Assembly: GCF_002865645.1 (NCBI RefSeq)
Contig: NW_020194588.1
Coordinates: 912,092-976,091, forward strand
DNA from: Hyaloscypha bicolor E
Taxonomy: Eukaryota; Ascomycota; Leotiomycetes; Helotiales; Hyaloscyphaceae
Direction: 5' to 3'
Length of the DNA stretch: 64,000 bases
The notes under the pieces were generated by a model. It was not told where the DNA came from. It ran no database searches and worked only from the letters and a program-made list of their open reading frames with translations. Shown one piece after another: positions 43,841 to 55,663 of this stretch (positions within the stretch are counted from its first letter, which is position 1; every line of letters starts with the position of its first letter). Both the position numbers and the translations under genes were made by a program.

Positions 43841-45347
43841 TTAAGACTCCACAGTCTCCAAAGCCTTGGGCCTTCTCTTCCATTCCGGGAATCCCACCAC
43901 CTCTTTCTCTTCTTCCTTTTCGCTTCCCTCTTTCAAACCATTTATAACCTCCCAAAGCACTTCAACATCCTCTCTATCACTCAAATCAAATGGCTCCCTC
44001 CCCTCCGCTAGCATCCTAATCTGCATCCCCGCTGCCAACATCCCTAGCCCACTTCTATTATCAAATGGCTCTTTCGGCTTCACAGCCCCGCTTACCTTCC
44101 ATTGGAGAATATCCCTTGCAAGATCAGGTTCCTGAGTCGCCGGTCTCCCCAACCCAACACCATCCACAACTCTCAACGCCTTAACCATCGCACCCACACT
44201 CCTCAGCCCCCCCGTAATAAGTACCTTCGTCTTCCTCTCCTCTTCCTTCCCAAGTACAGGAACGATCATCTCCGCGAACTCAAGGAAAAATGCCTCCCTT
44301 TCCCGCGTGCTATCTTTTGTCCATTGCAAACCAAGATGCTCATACGTTCCTCCACTTAACTCCACGAAATCTAACCCTATATCATCTTGTAGAACTCGTA
44401 CGAGCTCCCGCGCTTCGGCCAGCTTGAAGCCATCTTCTTGAAAATCTGTAGAGTTTAACTTGATGCTCAGTATGAAGTCCGGTTGCACGCGGCGGCGAAT
44501 CCCTTGGCAGATTTCCATGATCAAACGCATGCGGTTTACCAATGAGCCACCGTAAGCATCAGTTCGTTTATTGGTTCTTGGAGAGAGGAATTGTGCGAGC
44601 AGGTAGCCGTGTGCAGCGTGTAGATTGATACCGTCGAACCCAGCTTTCTCCAGATAGTCTGCTGCGTGGGCGAAACCTTCCAAGATGTTTGTTATTTCTT
44701 CTTGTGTTGCAGCGTGAGGAGTGCCGAATGTCCAGTTCTCGAATAGAGGGCCTGTGGTCCCATCAATCCGCGAAACATCCTTCTGGGTTGATGCGTTAAT
44801 GGAAAGAGACGTACCTAATGGTACAGCGGAGGAAGAAATCGCTTCCCCACTATATTTCTCTCTCACCTGTCGACCGGGATGGTTCACTTGTCCGATTATT
44901 AGACTTCCGTTCACTTTTGCAGCTGTAGCGAGGGATTTGAATCCTTCAAAACGCGTTCCGTGGAGTGGCGATGATGGAGTAATGATGGCGTCTCCGGAGG
45001 CAGCGATGTGCGTGTAGGAGATGGTTATATTGCCTGTTACTATGATGCCCCAGTTGTTTTTGTGCTCTCCCCAACTATAGCAAGAAATAGAATAATCAAT
45101 AAAGGACCGCCACTGAGTGTAGAAAGGTAGGGGAAGAGGCTTGAATATACCGTTGATATAAAGTGATGAGTTCCTTTGTTGGAACGCCTCGGTTTTCTAG
45201 GATTTTATCATCCCACGTTGAGAGTCGCTCTTCCATTGCTGCTTTCAGGATCCGGTTCTTGGCTGTTCTCTTAGAAAATGCAAAGTCAAGAGGTTGCCAA
45301 AGATGGCTGGGGTCTGCGTCACAGATTCCATAGCGAGTAACTGGCAT
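43841..45347 (-). CDS. NADH:flavin oxidoreductase (Old Yellow Enzyme family)
   Basis: Two exons on the minus strand, 45151-45347 and 43841-45074, give 476 residues. The 76-nt intron (GTATAT...CTATAG) joins LITLYQR with WGEHKNNWGIIVTGNI. The TIM-barrel FMN enzyme is clear from RILKAAMEE near residue 32, GQVNHPGRQ, the substrate-binding HAAHGYLLAQFLSP (HxxHG type) followed by KRTDAYGGS and RMRLIMEI, FVELSGGTYE, and VLITGGLR with GLGRPATQEPDLARDIL for phosphate binding. Family members reduce activated alkenes with NAD(P)H. The C-terminal 60 residues (ending in a Lys/Glu-rich stretch) go beyond the barrel. The subtype is the fungal single-domain kind, with no Fe-S or second Rossmann domain. No break seen. 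Confidence 0.92.
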
Positions 45348-45972
45348 TGTGGACGTGTCCTATTGCAGTTGCCTAAGTGAGCCGAGTTTGAAGCCGAGCG
45401 ATTTATACTGAACAACTTAACATTCTCGTTAGAGGGGATGAAGTAGAGATAAAAGGCAACATGACTCTAATAAAAGGCACGAAAGGAGCCATTATGGCAG
45501 GGCTCAAATGCAATGTTATGGGATGCAATATCTGCCGCTAGAACAAACTCCACTCCTGTTTTCGGAAATTTCGGCTGTATGAAGCCGAACCTTATCCTTG
45601 CGCCTGCTACTGCACCACTCACTAGCATCTGGCCACCGACAGTCTTATGAAGCAGGATACACATTAAATCTATTACACGATGAAGATATAATCGTGATCT
45701 TTAGATTCCGGATGTCAACAAGGGGAAAAGGGGTACCTCGCTAATGCACAGCCCCTGATTCGTCACTCCCGCTGCCACCACGCCACGTTGATTGACTCCG
45801 CCCCGCGAAAAACTTTATAAAAGCAAACGAGGCACAACAACGTCACATCACGCTCTCCATTCAATCAGTCAACACCACGAGGCGATCTCTCTACCAAGAA
45901 ACGTTTCAACATTCATTCACGCCCAGCCCACCTTGCGCATCTTCACAAAGCCGAACCAAGGAGACAGAAAAG
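45348..45972. other. Divergent promoter region
   Basis: Shared upstream region of the flavin oxidoreductase (minus) and the zinc-binding protein (plus). It holds a TATA box for the plus gene at 45816-45823. A 65-codon frame on the minus strand at 45467-45664 is not supported. Confidence 0.5.
45816..45823 (+). promoter_or_regulatory. TATA box of the zinc-binding protein gene
   Basis: TATAAAAG, 150 bp upstream of the ATG at 45973, followed by a leader rich in C and A. Confidence 0.6.
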
Positions 45973-46636
45973 ATGGCCGACGAATCAAAACCAACCCCAA
46001 CGTCTCCACCACCAAAGTATACTGAGACCGCAACCTCGGCCCTGGCACAACACCCTCCTCGACCAACCGTCGAAGACGAATCCGTTGAAGCCGAGCAAAG
46101 CGCTGCTGCAATCAAACCACTGCTTCCACCGCGAACTGCCACGCAAGCCTCAACCTCTTCACCTTTTCCCCCACGCTCTCCAACGCAGCCCTCAACCTCA
46201 GCTTCCGACCACATGCCACGGAAACCCGTTCCCACAGCCGATCCACGGGGTCCCCCAAAGCCCATTGGTTCACTTTTGCAGCAGGCTAAGGGAGCAATGC
46301 CGACGTCGTTTGCGGGAGCAAAGGATTCAGCGATGAAGTATGGCAAATTCGTCCTCGATCACGTGAAGAAGGGCGAGATGCCGTGGACGCAGTGGTACTG
46401 TTGTGGTTTGGTAAACGGTGCGGAGGTATGTATTCTTTTCCATATTCCTTTTCGGCCTCGCTGCTCTCGTTATGAGGGGGTTCGGTGGGGGAGGGGAGAG
46501 GAAGCGAACGGGTGAGAAAGGGGTGGGGGCTGACAGACAATAGTGCGAGACCGAAAATCATAGGTTGCATAAGGAGTGCAAGAAGTGCGGACACCGCGTC
46601 TGCGAGAAGTGTGTCAAGGGGACCTTGGGTGGTTAG
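45973..46636 (+). CDS. Pro-rich protein with a C-terminal zinc-binding motif
   Basis: Exons 45973-46425 and 46544-46636 give 181 residues. The intron is GTATGT...AATAG (118 nt) and lies exactly between codons. Residues 1-95 are low in complexity, rich in Pro/Ser/Thr (MADESKPTPTSPPPKY). Residues 95-140 look helical (GSLLQQAKGAMP, MKYGKFVLDHVKKGE). The end, starting WYCCGLVNGAE and running over the splice to CETENHRLHKECKKCGHRVCEKC, has seven Cys and His spaced as in a small treble-clef or RING-like zinc module. The second exon encodes most of that module, which supports the intron. Many ascomycetes have short proteins of this design; role unknown. Confidence 0.75.
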
Positions 46637-47307
46637 GGTAAGCATGGCTGCATGCGAAGGACATGAAGGCTTGGATGGACTGATGGGGAAGGCAGCTGTA
46701 AGGGAGAGATGATGTTATGGGTCAGAGAGAGAGCATACGGGCAGAAAATGCAGCACAGTTTGCGTCGCGCACCGGGGAAGGAGACAAATGAGGTTGTGTT
46801 TGTGATAGATACCCTTTTCAGCATTGCAGCAATACATGAAGCCGTCAATATCTTTCACAACATGCCACACTATCCTGGAAGACTGCAAATTTAGAACTCG
46901 GCAACCTCCTAAAATTGCCTTGAAATATTGAAGATCGAGCCGTTGGAGCTGCTTGGAATGCTGCAGCCTGGAAACATTGAACGTCCCTCGACCTGTAGAC
47001 CATTCACGATTGAGGATTCTGCGATATCCCTGCTTCCACCGGATCATCGGCCGATCACGAACCATTCAAAATTTCAGTCAAGAAGGATCACTATTGTCAC
47101 AGTCATGCGAGAAAAGTTGGATGCCGCTGCAATTTATGCCATTTGTCTACCCCGAACGGAATCAACGCTAAAGTATCAGAGAGCCAGGCTCAATCTGCCA
47201 CCTATCGAAATCTACCATGTATGAATCTCCACCGGCAGCATGCTGCAAAGGAACTCGATCCGCATCCCACCATCCGAAACAGAGTCCACAATGCCGTCAA
47301 CGTACCA
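46637..47307. other. Intergenic region between convergent genes
   Basis: No gene supported. Frames at 46928-47224 and 46715-47065 lie opposite each other and have no motif. Both neighbouring genes end toward this region. Confidence 0.5.
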
Positions 47308-48223
47308 TCACTTGGGTGGGCACCAGAAAGGGACGACACAGTAGGCCGGGAAACCTGTTAACGGAGTCAGCTGATTGTCCCAAGAGCGGTTGGGCATTGC
47401 TACAGGAGGGATTGGACTTACCGAACTGCGGAGCAGGATCCTCCCAACAAATTGCCTCAGACCAACCAGTGCCAAACTGAACTCCATCGTATTTGAAAAC
47501 GACATCGTTCACACCATTGACCCGAGTGACGACCGTGTACGGGAGCTGAGAGTAGAAGTCGACGATTTGGCCGTAAGGAGCATGATCGTAGTAGCCGATT
47601 AAGTTGCAGTAGTAGTCGAAGATGCCGAGGACAGCGGTATTGTGGCCGGGACTATCCCAAGTGAGGACACTGAGACGGCAGACGGGGCCGTTTGGAGTGC
47701 AGTCGGCAACGGTGGGTGGGAAACCGCGAGGGGAGAGCGAGGCGGTAGCGTTCAGGTCCTTGGAGGCGGAGTGAATACGAGAAGCGGTGGTATTGAGGTC
47801 ATTCAAGATTGTGTCAATGAGAGCTGTGTCCGAGAGAGACAAGGCCGTGTCTGATCGAGGAGCGATGACCTCAGTCGGGTTGCGGTGAAGGCGTGGGAAG
47901 GTGATGGACGGGAGGCCATGGTGGGTTGTAGCATTTTGTCCAACGAGATTGGTTACGAGGGAGGAGTGCTGGGCCGCCAAAACGACGAGGAAAGTGGTCA
48001 AGCAGACGGTCGCAATCAAGGCCGTAGTCGTGAATGCGAAGAAGAGAAGAGTGCATGTGTATCTCATGGGCACCTCGTTGCTACAACATCAATTGTCAGG
48101 GGATCGTCTTCAAGCGTGCACGCCGTGGGGAGAGCATAAAGGGCAATAGGACAGGTCATGGACGTACCCAAGGAGTTCATTCTCAGGGATTTCCTTCATC
48201 TTAATGCTGCTGGAGTCAGACAT
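47308..48223 (-). CDS. Single-pass membrane protein with an extracellular Cys domain
   Basis: Three exons on the minus strand: 48168-48223, 47422-48080 and 47308-47354, encoding 253 residues. Introns of 87 and 67 nt (GTACGT...TGTAG, GTAAGT...AACAG) are in phase. The N-terminal 22 residues (MSDSSSIKMKEIPENELLG) are cytosolic in style, and a strong helix follows at about 27-51 (CTLLFFAFTTTALIATVCLTT). Outside come several NxT/S sites (NATT, NTTA, NATA) and a globular part with paired Cys (DCTPNGPVC, CWEDPAPQFG, then YCVVPFWCPP at the end), with a DSPGHNTAVLGIFDYYC stretch. The acidic tail motif and the type II layout resemble many fungal secreted-domain proteins without known role. Confidence 0.75.
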
Positions 48224-48534
48224 CTTGTTCTGTCTTGTTGTTGATGCAGGTTTCTTTGTCGTGAAGGTGGATGGTGTTGAAGGAGGAAATCCTGGAAAAG
48301 ATGCGAGACGGGCTTTTGTCTTCGTGCCCTCTTCGGGCGGGATTCCTTAGCGTCATTTCCCTTCTCGCTGATATCATTTCTCTGAAGCATGCGATTTGGG
48401 AGCAGAAATCCGTGCCGCTTTATCTTGGTGGTGTTAGCCCCTTTGTTGTCCTGAGTCGGCGACGACCTCGCTTCGCTTTCCTCAGTTCAGGTGAATCATG
48501 TCAACATATGGACCCCGGCCCCAATCAATGCTGC
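48224..48534. other. Promoter of the membrane protein and 3' flank of the Zn2Cys6 gene
   Basis: Both neighbours are on the minus strand. About 310 bp, no clear core element recognised. Confidence 0.4.
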
Positions 48535-50870
48535 TCAATCATTCAAAATCGTCCAGCCATTGAATGAAAGAAAATCTGTCAACGTGTCTTGAGTCAGAGG
48601 AACCTTGCTGTCTAGTGTGCTCCCCTTCTCACCCGGAGTGAAGACTTGGTCGAGGACTCGCTTGATGACTTGGGACATCCGACGGCAGAGCTTGCAGTTG
48701 CCAGCTATGGGTCGTGTCCAGTCCAGAAATCCAATCACGAGGCTCAAGTTCTGCACCACTTCCGAGACTGGCATCCGGACGTCCACGTCGTTTGGCTGCT
48801 TCGTTTGTTTGAGAAGTTCCGTGCAGAGGATCCCAGTGGATGGCATGCCGTAGCACATAATCTGTCACCATTTATCAGCTACAAATCTCTTTCCAAGCGC
48901 TTCTGCAAACTCATGGAGCTAGATGATTGTCAACTTATAATGTAATCATAATCGTAGTAACGACGTCCGGAACGGTCTCGCTCAAGCCATAAGAACACAA
49001 CCATGTCCAAGATCTCTCGAGCAACATCAACCAGCTTTTGCCTGCCTTCTCCACCTCTCTCAGCAGAGAGTCTCTCGAGAAGAAAGTTCATTCGAAGGTA
49101 GTCGAGTCGCATAAACATCAGTTTCCACATCTTCACATCCTCGCTGCAAAGCTTCAGGCTCTCTTTTGTGATTTGCATGATTTGAGGAATATGGGAGTAC
49201 GTTTCTTGTGCTTTAAGTTTCAAGTTTCCGGAAAGAAGATGAGCAAATGATAATTATTGCATAATGAGAACATACCTGACACGTTCCACCGACCACTGGT
49301 TGGCATTTCCAATGAACACTTCCATGATCTCATCAATAATAATTGCCGTGAGGACCATAGTGCGACAGATCGTAGCGTCGTGCACATCCCACTTCCTATT
49401 CCATCCATTCTCATCAAGCTCCCTGATTTCACATCTCAGTCTCTCGCCCCCTTCCGTCAACACCTCATCGCTTAGATCAAGCGGCAAAGGGCAAGAATGA
49501 TATCGATGACTCCAGGCTGGCGGTCTACCCGTGAACATCGCAAGCTCCTTATCGCTCCAGAAACAGCTCGCACTCAGCCGCTTTCTCATTTCGGTCCGGA
49601 GAGTAACTTCGGGGACGCGAGGATCTTTGGGACTAATCAAGTGCCAGTACTCAGTAAGTGCACCTGGTTCCCGTCGCGGATTATTGGGGTTGTAGCAATG
49701 CAAACCGATGGCAGATGCGACAGCAATGAGATCGTGATGCAATCTCCAGACTGATAAACCTGTAGTACATCAGCTAATGCATCGATTATGTAAGTTCAGG
49801 AACCACTTACTCGAGTTTCCATGCAGCACTGTCTCTAGTAAGAAGTTCTTATACAATAAATTGCACACCAAAGTATTGAGAGAATGCTTGCAAAGCTCCA
49901 GGCACCCTTCGATCGCTTCCTTGATGGCCAAAACAGCCCTTTTCTTCTCCGGATAAACCTTCGAAAGTCTAAGAAACCAATATTCCCTGTCGGGCACTGC
50001 TAAGACACCATGGGCAACGGCAGTGTGGAGGATGCCCATGGATTCCCATCTGGTGTTCCGTCCAGAGAAAGCTGCCATCCAGCCCACTGCATCATCAGGC
50101 AGGACCAGCCCATCGACACTGCGCCTGCATATATCTTCAGACAAATTCTCCAAATAATGATCCTCTCTCGGTTCTTTCAGGTACTCGCGATACGGAGAGG
50201 TAGCAAATAGTGAGTCAAGAACCTTCTGTATACTTGCCTTCAGAAAGCCAACTTCGCCTGGACCATCAAGGTAGCGTTTGACTAAGCTCTGGCAGTCCTC
50301 ATGTCCGGGCAAAACCTTTAGAACATTGAGTCCCATCGCAATCTGGACTAGATCTATATTAGGAACAGCATCCATCTCCTCGAATTCATTGTCGGAAGTA
50401 TCAGCTTCATGGTCATGAATCGTAGCGGAAAAACTCGTTGACCCGAGGAACCCCGACGGGCCGGCTACCTTCCTGCTCAGCCCAGGGCTGGCCCCAGAAC
50501 CCGGACTGATAACAGAGCTTGATGAAGCCTGTCCCGTCGGCCCCTGCGCCGTTCGGGTGGGTGACTTTGGTGTCGACAAGGAACCAGCTGCATCATTGGA
50601 GAATTCGTGAAACCGCCTGGGCATTGGCGCACCTAGAAAAATACACTTCTCCGGCGTCTTCCTTTTCCTGCATCTCCCACACAACGACCCGGGGGCGTCA
50701 GTATCACATCGCACCTTGGCCTTGCGGCAGGGTTCGCAGGCGGGCGTGAGGCCGTTGCGGCGTTTGCGGATTGGTGCTGCTATCGTGGTTGAAGTCGGGG
50801 TCAATAGTTCGGGGTTATTTTCGATATTGACCCCGAAACCTATAGCTGAGAGTAGTTGTGGATCAGGCAT
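48535..50870 (-). CDS. Zn2Cys6 transcription factor, possibly inactivated at splice sites
   Basis: Four coding blocks on the minus strand: 49811-50870, 49276-49759, 48939-49204 and 48535-48861, about 711 residues in all. The binuclear cluster is complete at residues 45-76 (C-x2-C-x6-C-x8-C-x2-C-x8-C, CEPCRKAKVRC...CGRC), preceded by a basic RKRR. The later blocks read as the fungal-specific middle homology domain (RTEMRKRLSASCFWSDKELAMFTGRPPAW). Intron 1 (GTAAGT...TACAG) is normal. At intron 2 the standard donor GTATGT (49275) leaves two bases, but the only nearby acceptors give an exon in the wrong phase. At intron 3 the fitting donor reads ATAAGT where GTAAGT is expected (48933-48938), with a good branch and CAG acceptor. 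So it is either unusual splicing or a decaying gene. The ATG at 50870 is chosen; no in-frame ATG lies just upstream. Confidence 0.8.
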
Positions 50871-51314
50871 TGCTGCTGTGTTGTGAGACAAAAAAATGTC
50901 AAGAAGGGATGTCGGGGAAGGGATGTCGGGGAAGGGATGAAGTTGGATGTGGGATTTCGGGGTAAGAACCCCGCGAGTTCGGCACTCGCTTTAGGGTGCC
51001 GGGGTGGGAACTTTAGCTAGCTCCTTCCTGTTTGGGCCTTTTCTTGTCTGTGCATTAATCCCCATTTGGCACAGCGGGTGGAGAGTTCACCTATTGGAAT
51101 TGTATACATGGATACTTTGTCTGTGGATCTTGTCTCAGGAAATCTCGATGTGAATATTCAATACTCCATTTCCCTGTGAAGGAATCCAACCGGTTCTAGT
51201 GATACGGTGGGGTTGTATGTTAATACTCATTTAATACTTGTAGGATAGACGGGGTATTGGAGGCGAATGGGAGTTTGAACAAGAAAGGGGGAATGATAGG
51301 ATGGATGAGGAAGT
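50871..51314. other. Upstream region of the Zn2Cys6 gene
   Basis: Balanced composition. A GATGTCGGGGAAGG-type sequence is repeated in tandem at about 50909-50938. No other gene seen. Confidence 0.45.
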
Positions 51315-51545
51315 CAGGGCCCGTTTCGTAAACTTCAAACACCAGCATTTGTCAGTAATCAAACACTAGCTTTTAGTTATTACGAAAATAAGTGTTTCGC
51401 ATTTTTTTATATGCTAGCAACCAAATACTAGGATTTAATTACTAGCATTTACTCCCATACAAATCGTAGTTTTTTCAGAACCACCTATAGTAAGTGGCTC
51501 TAAAAATGCTGGCTTTTGAATACTGGCTTTTAACTACCTTTATAG
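51315..51545. repeat. Possible DNA-transposon end with subterminal repeats
   Basis: CAGGGCCCGTTTCG at 51315 looks like the terminus of a hAT-type element. Over the next 220 bp the decamer ACYAGCWTTT and variants recur: ACCAGCATTT at 51341, ACTAGCTTTT at 51365, ACTAGCATTT at 51441, GCTGGCTTTT at 51509 and ACTGGCTTTT at 51522. Clusters of short subterminal repeats are known for hAT transposons. The opposite end is not found, and the sequence passes directly into the RIP block. Confidence 0.4.
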
Positions 51546-51798
51546 CACTTCTTAAAGTATAAAATTTTAATTATTATATAAATATTACACTTCTCGTATA
51601 ATTTCAATTATAAATTTTTTCTTAGTAAGAAAGCTATAATAAAGTAATTAATTAATTAATTACTTTCGTCTTAGAAGAGAAATAAATATTAGACTATAAT
51701 ATCTTATAATTATAGAAAGAAGTTACTAAAAAAATAAGACTTAAGATTTAAGATTATTAGAGATTATTCTAAAACTTTCGTAATTGCAATAATTATTA

Positions 51799-52130
51799 TA
51801 GTATAGCAAGCCGTACTTTATTAAAATTGCTTTGTTTTAATAGTTTTAATATTTTAGTTATATAATAAAGGCTAGAGTCTTTTATATATAACTTGCGGAA
51901 ATTATATAAGAAAGCTGGCTTTTATATAGTTCTAGATAATAATCTCTCTTTTATATTTAATTAATTAAGCTTTTATATATTATATACTATTTATATTTTA
52001 CTATTTATATTTTATTATTTATATTTTACTATTTATATCTTTAATCTTATTATTTTACTATTAAGTTATATTTTATACTTTAATATATTTTATATAAGTT
52101 TTTATTTTATTATAGTTTCTCTTTTATATA
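51799..52130 (+). repeat. LTR of family B, copy 3
   Basis: Matches 7033-7338 directly and 641-940 in reverse complement. It has an extra run of TATTTTACTATTTATATTTTA-like units at about 51988-52045, so it is slightly longer. In this copy an internal region follows, so it is the 5' LTR of a real element. Confidence 0.78.
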
Positions 52131-55100
52131 TTTTATAATAAGTAATATAGGAAAATTAAAACTTTATAGTTAAGGTAATACTTTTATAAAATTCTAAGAG
52201 ATTTCTATAAGGCGGATTATTAGCTTAGTAAGTTTAGAGAAAAAAGGGCTATTATAATATATTAAGCCTAAAGCTAAAATATTAAGAATATATAAATATT
52301 AATTTTAGTATTTTATATTAATTTCTAATATATTTAGTAATTTGAATATAGGTTAGCTATAAGATATAATTACTAGTATAATATATAGAAATAGTAAAAA
52401 TAGAAAATATTATACTAAAATAGTACGAATTAGATCTTAGTTAGAAATAGACTTTAATATATAGAAATAAAATTATACTATTAATTTATATATTATTTTT
52501 AGTTATAATAATAACCGAAATAAAAATAGCTTTAGTTTTAGTAATAAAGCTTGTTTTTAAGTCCGGAAAAAATATCTAAAAAGGGAAATACTCTTAATTT
52601 TAAATAAAATAATAAATAGAAACCGGAAATAAGAATTAAAAAGAAATCGGAAATAAGAAATTATATAAATAATCTAAAGAAACTTCTAGAAAAGAAAAAG
52701 ATACTAAATAGAAATAAAAAAGAAAATTTAGAAAATTTAGAGAAATTAGCGAAATTATATTTATTATTATTATTATTATTATTAATAATACTATTAAATA
52801 TATCTAGTTTAGTAAAATTAAGAAAAAATACTATAGATATTAAGCTAATAGAATAGAAAAGAAAATATAAGTAATAGAAATAAAACTAGAAAAGTTATTA
52901 TTTTATTATTACTAGTATTAGAACTTAAATCTAGATTATATCTATTATTATTAACTAGTTTCTTTTAAATTCCGGTTTCTAAACTAAAAAATATACTTAA
53001 ATAAAAAGTTAGTTTTTTTAGGAATCTTATTAATAGAAGTTTTAGATATAGAAACTCTATAATTAATTATAAAAGAAATTATTAAGATTAATATAACTAA
53101 AAATAAATATATACTAGTACCGGATTTAAATCTATTACTTATAGAAACTTCTAGAATACTATAGTTTTAGGGAAGTAATATTTCTATATTCTTGAAATAA
53201 TATATAGATATATATAAAAACTATTATATTTCTAATAATATTAAAAAAGAAAGAATTATCTATTATATTTCTTCTATTTATAAGAATTAGATTAAGGCTA
53301 TACTAAAGTATTATACTAATAATCTAGAAAGTTACTAGAAAACCAAGTTCTTTAAAGCTTTATTAAAGAAATTTCGAGAATATAACTAGAAAATACTTAA
53401 AATTAGCTATAACTTTCTTAATTAGATTATTATATAAGTCTAGAATAAAGAAATCTCTTCTAAGTCTTATATTAATATATTTAATAAAATATTAAAGAAA
53501 TTACTAAAAAGAAAAAAAATAGATAAAATTAGTTAATACCGAGAATTTATAAGGGAATTATTTATTCTAATAAAAGATTATATTCTTAAGGATATGAATT
53601 TTAAGCCTATAAATATTTCTATTTATAAATATAATAAGATATATAAAAAGATAATAATATTTTATTAATATAAATTTTTTTTATTTTATTTTAATATTAC
53701 TAATAATTCAAATATATCTAGATTTAGATAAGAATACTTAAATATAATAGTTTATAATATAATTTCTAAACCAGAAAATAATTATATTTTACTAGTCTCT
53801 TTTATTATACTTTCTAAAGCTATTATAAATATAAGTAAAAAGAGAATCTAATTTATAACTAATTATATAAAGCCTATTAAAAGTAATAAATCCAAAAGAA
53901 ATAATATTAATTAGTTAGTAAAGAATCCGAAAAAACTATCTATTACTATTATAACTTAAGAGAACTTATAAAAATAACTCAATATAGCTACTATTATAAT
54001 TCGAGAAAATATCTATAGCCTATTTATATAAACTAGCTAATTATAATAGAAATAATAGTATTAATAATCTAGTAAATATAATTTAAATCTTTAAGGAAAA
54101 TATACTAAAAGTTATAATAAAAGTTATAAAGAATACTATAATAGCTATAATAAATAAGCTAAAATAAATAAAGAATTTAGATAATTATATTCTAGAAAAA
54201 GTTTAGTTTTAAATATAATTAGAGAATACTATTTAAATTAATATAGCCTATAATATAGATCCAGAACTAAAAGAATAAATTTGTTATAGATACTATAATA
54301 GAAATAATAATAATAATATTAATTCAAAATATATTTATATTTCTTAGTTTTATTATTTATTAATAGAAGATCTTATAAATTATAGATATATTTACTAGTT
54401 TAATAGAAGATAGTATAAAAGCTTATTTAAGCCTAAATAAAAAAGTATTTCCTTTTTTTTTACTAGTAAATACCGGTAGTTTAATTAAATTATTTTCTAA
54501 GTCCGAAAAGAAAAATTTAATTATAACTTAAAAGTATAATCTAGAAATATCTAGAAAATAATAGAAGATATCTAGTTTATTAGATAAGAAAGAAATAGAA
54601 GATATCTAATTTATTAGATAAAAAAGAAATAAGAGAACTAGCTAATCGGAATTTATATATAAAAGCAAATAAACTATATCTAGGAAATCTAAATAACCGC
54701 TTTGCTTTAAAGGAAATTATATTAGAATTACTAATATTTTAGATTCTGGAATTAGTAAATAGTATTAAAATTTGGCTATAAATAGGATTTTTATTAATAT
54801 TATAATAGGGTTTTTATTAAAAAGAAAGAGAAAAGAAATAGAAATAGCTAAAGAGATTTTCTAAAAACAAACTAAAGCTAAAGAAAAGCTATTTTATATA
54901 AAAGGCCAGAAAAATACTATTTTAAGAAATAATAAATAAGGAAATAATTTAGCTAAAGATATAAATATTAATGCTTTTAGAAATAAATAAAACAAATTAG
55001 AAATCTAGTATATCCTTAATTATAATAAGTATAGGATTTCTAAAATTAATAATATTTTAATAAAACTATTTAAGAAAATAACTATTTTATTTCTAAAGAT

Positions 55101-55394
55101 TTAAAAGAAAATAAGAATATTTATTAATATCTTAAAAATACTAGATCCGGTTATTATATTTTAAAACTAATAAATTAAGAATAATACTTTCTATTTTATT
55201 ATCTTATAAATAAGAAATACTATTATATTAAATATAGTTAAATAGACTAGAAAATCTATAAAACTAGTAATTATAATTTATATAATAAATAAAATATTTA
55301 TGGAATTAAAGATATTAATTTAAATATTTAATACTAATAGAATTATTTAATTTAAAGGCAATAGTATTAATATTCGGATATTACTAGCTTATAT
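52131..55394 (+). pseudogene. Gag and early pol remnant of the family B element
   Basis: Downstream of the LTR, Lys/Asn-rich sequence with stops reads as a retrotransposon Gag (KALLKKFREYN near 53360-53390, then YREFIRELFILIKDYI near 53540-53590). A Cys-containing stretch near 54280-54330 may be a zinc knuckle. Near 54440-54490 a protease-like FFFTSKYR.. can be guessed. It is cut off at 55395 by the LTR of the minus-strand element, so that element probably inserted into it. Confidence 0.55.
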
Positions 55395-55663
55395 ATAAGG
55401 TATTTATTAGTAAGTAATAAAACTATAATATTAAATTTAGTATAGAACTAATTTCTATTTCTTCTATAAGGTTTAGAGAAGCCCTTTCTAAATAGAAGGC
55501 CCTAATAGTATATATATAATTAGTAATTTATAAGTCTAATATATATAATATAAATAGTAATTAATTATAATATTAAAGGGCCGCCGATTTCTCTAATTAA
55601 TACCTGTAATATTCGAGGTTTATTATATGCCTTTAAGTTATATATAATTCTATATATATTATA
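55395..55663 (-). repeat. LTR of element C (3' in element orientation)
   Basis: Shares blocks such as AATTAGTAATTTATAAG, AATATTAAAGGGCC and GAGGTTTATTATAT with 62849-63145. The ends are set by loss of similarity. Confidence 0.8.

Noticed and set aside
12340..51540. Secondary metabolite gene cluster
   Set aside because: A P450, MFS, permease, Zn2Cys6 factor and OYE are present, but there is no backbone enzyme (PKS, NRPS, terpene cyclase, DMAT), and housekeeping genes lie among them.
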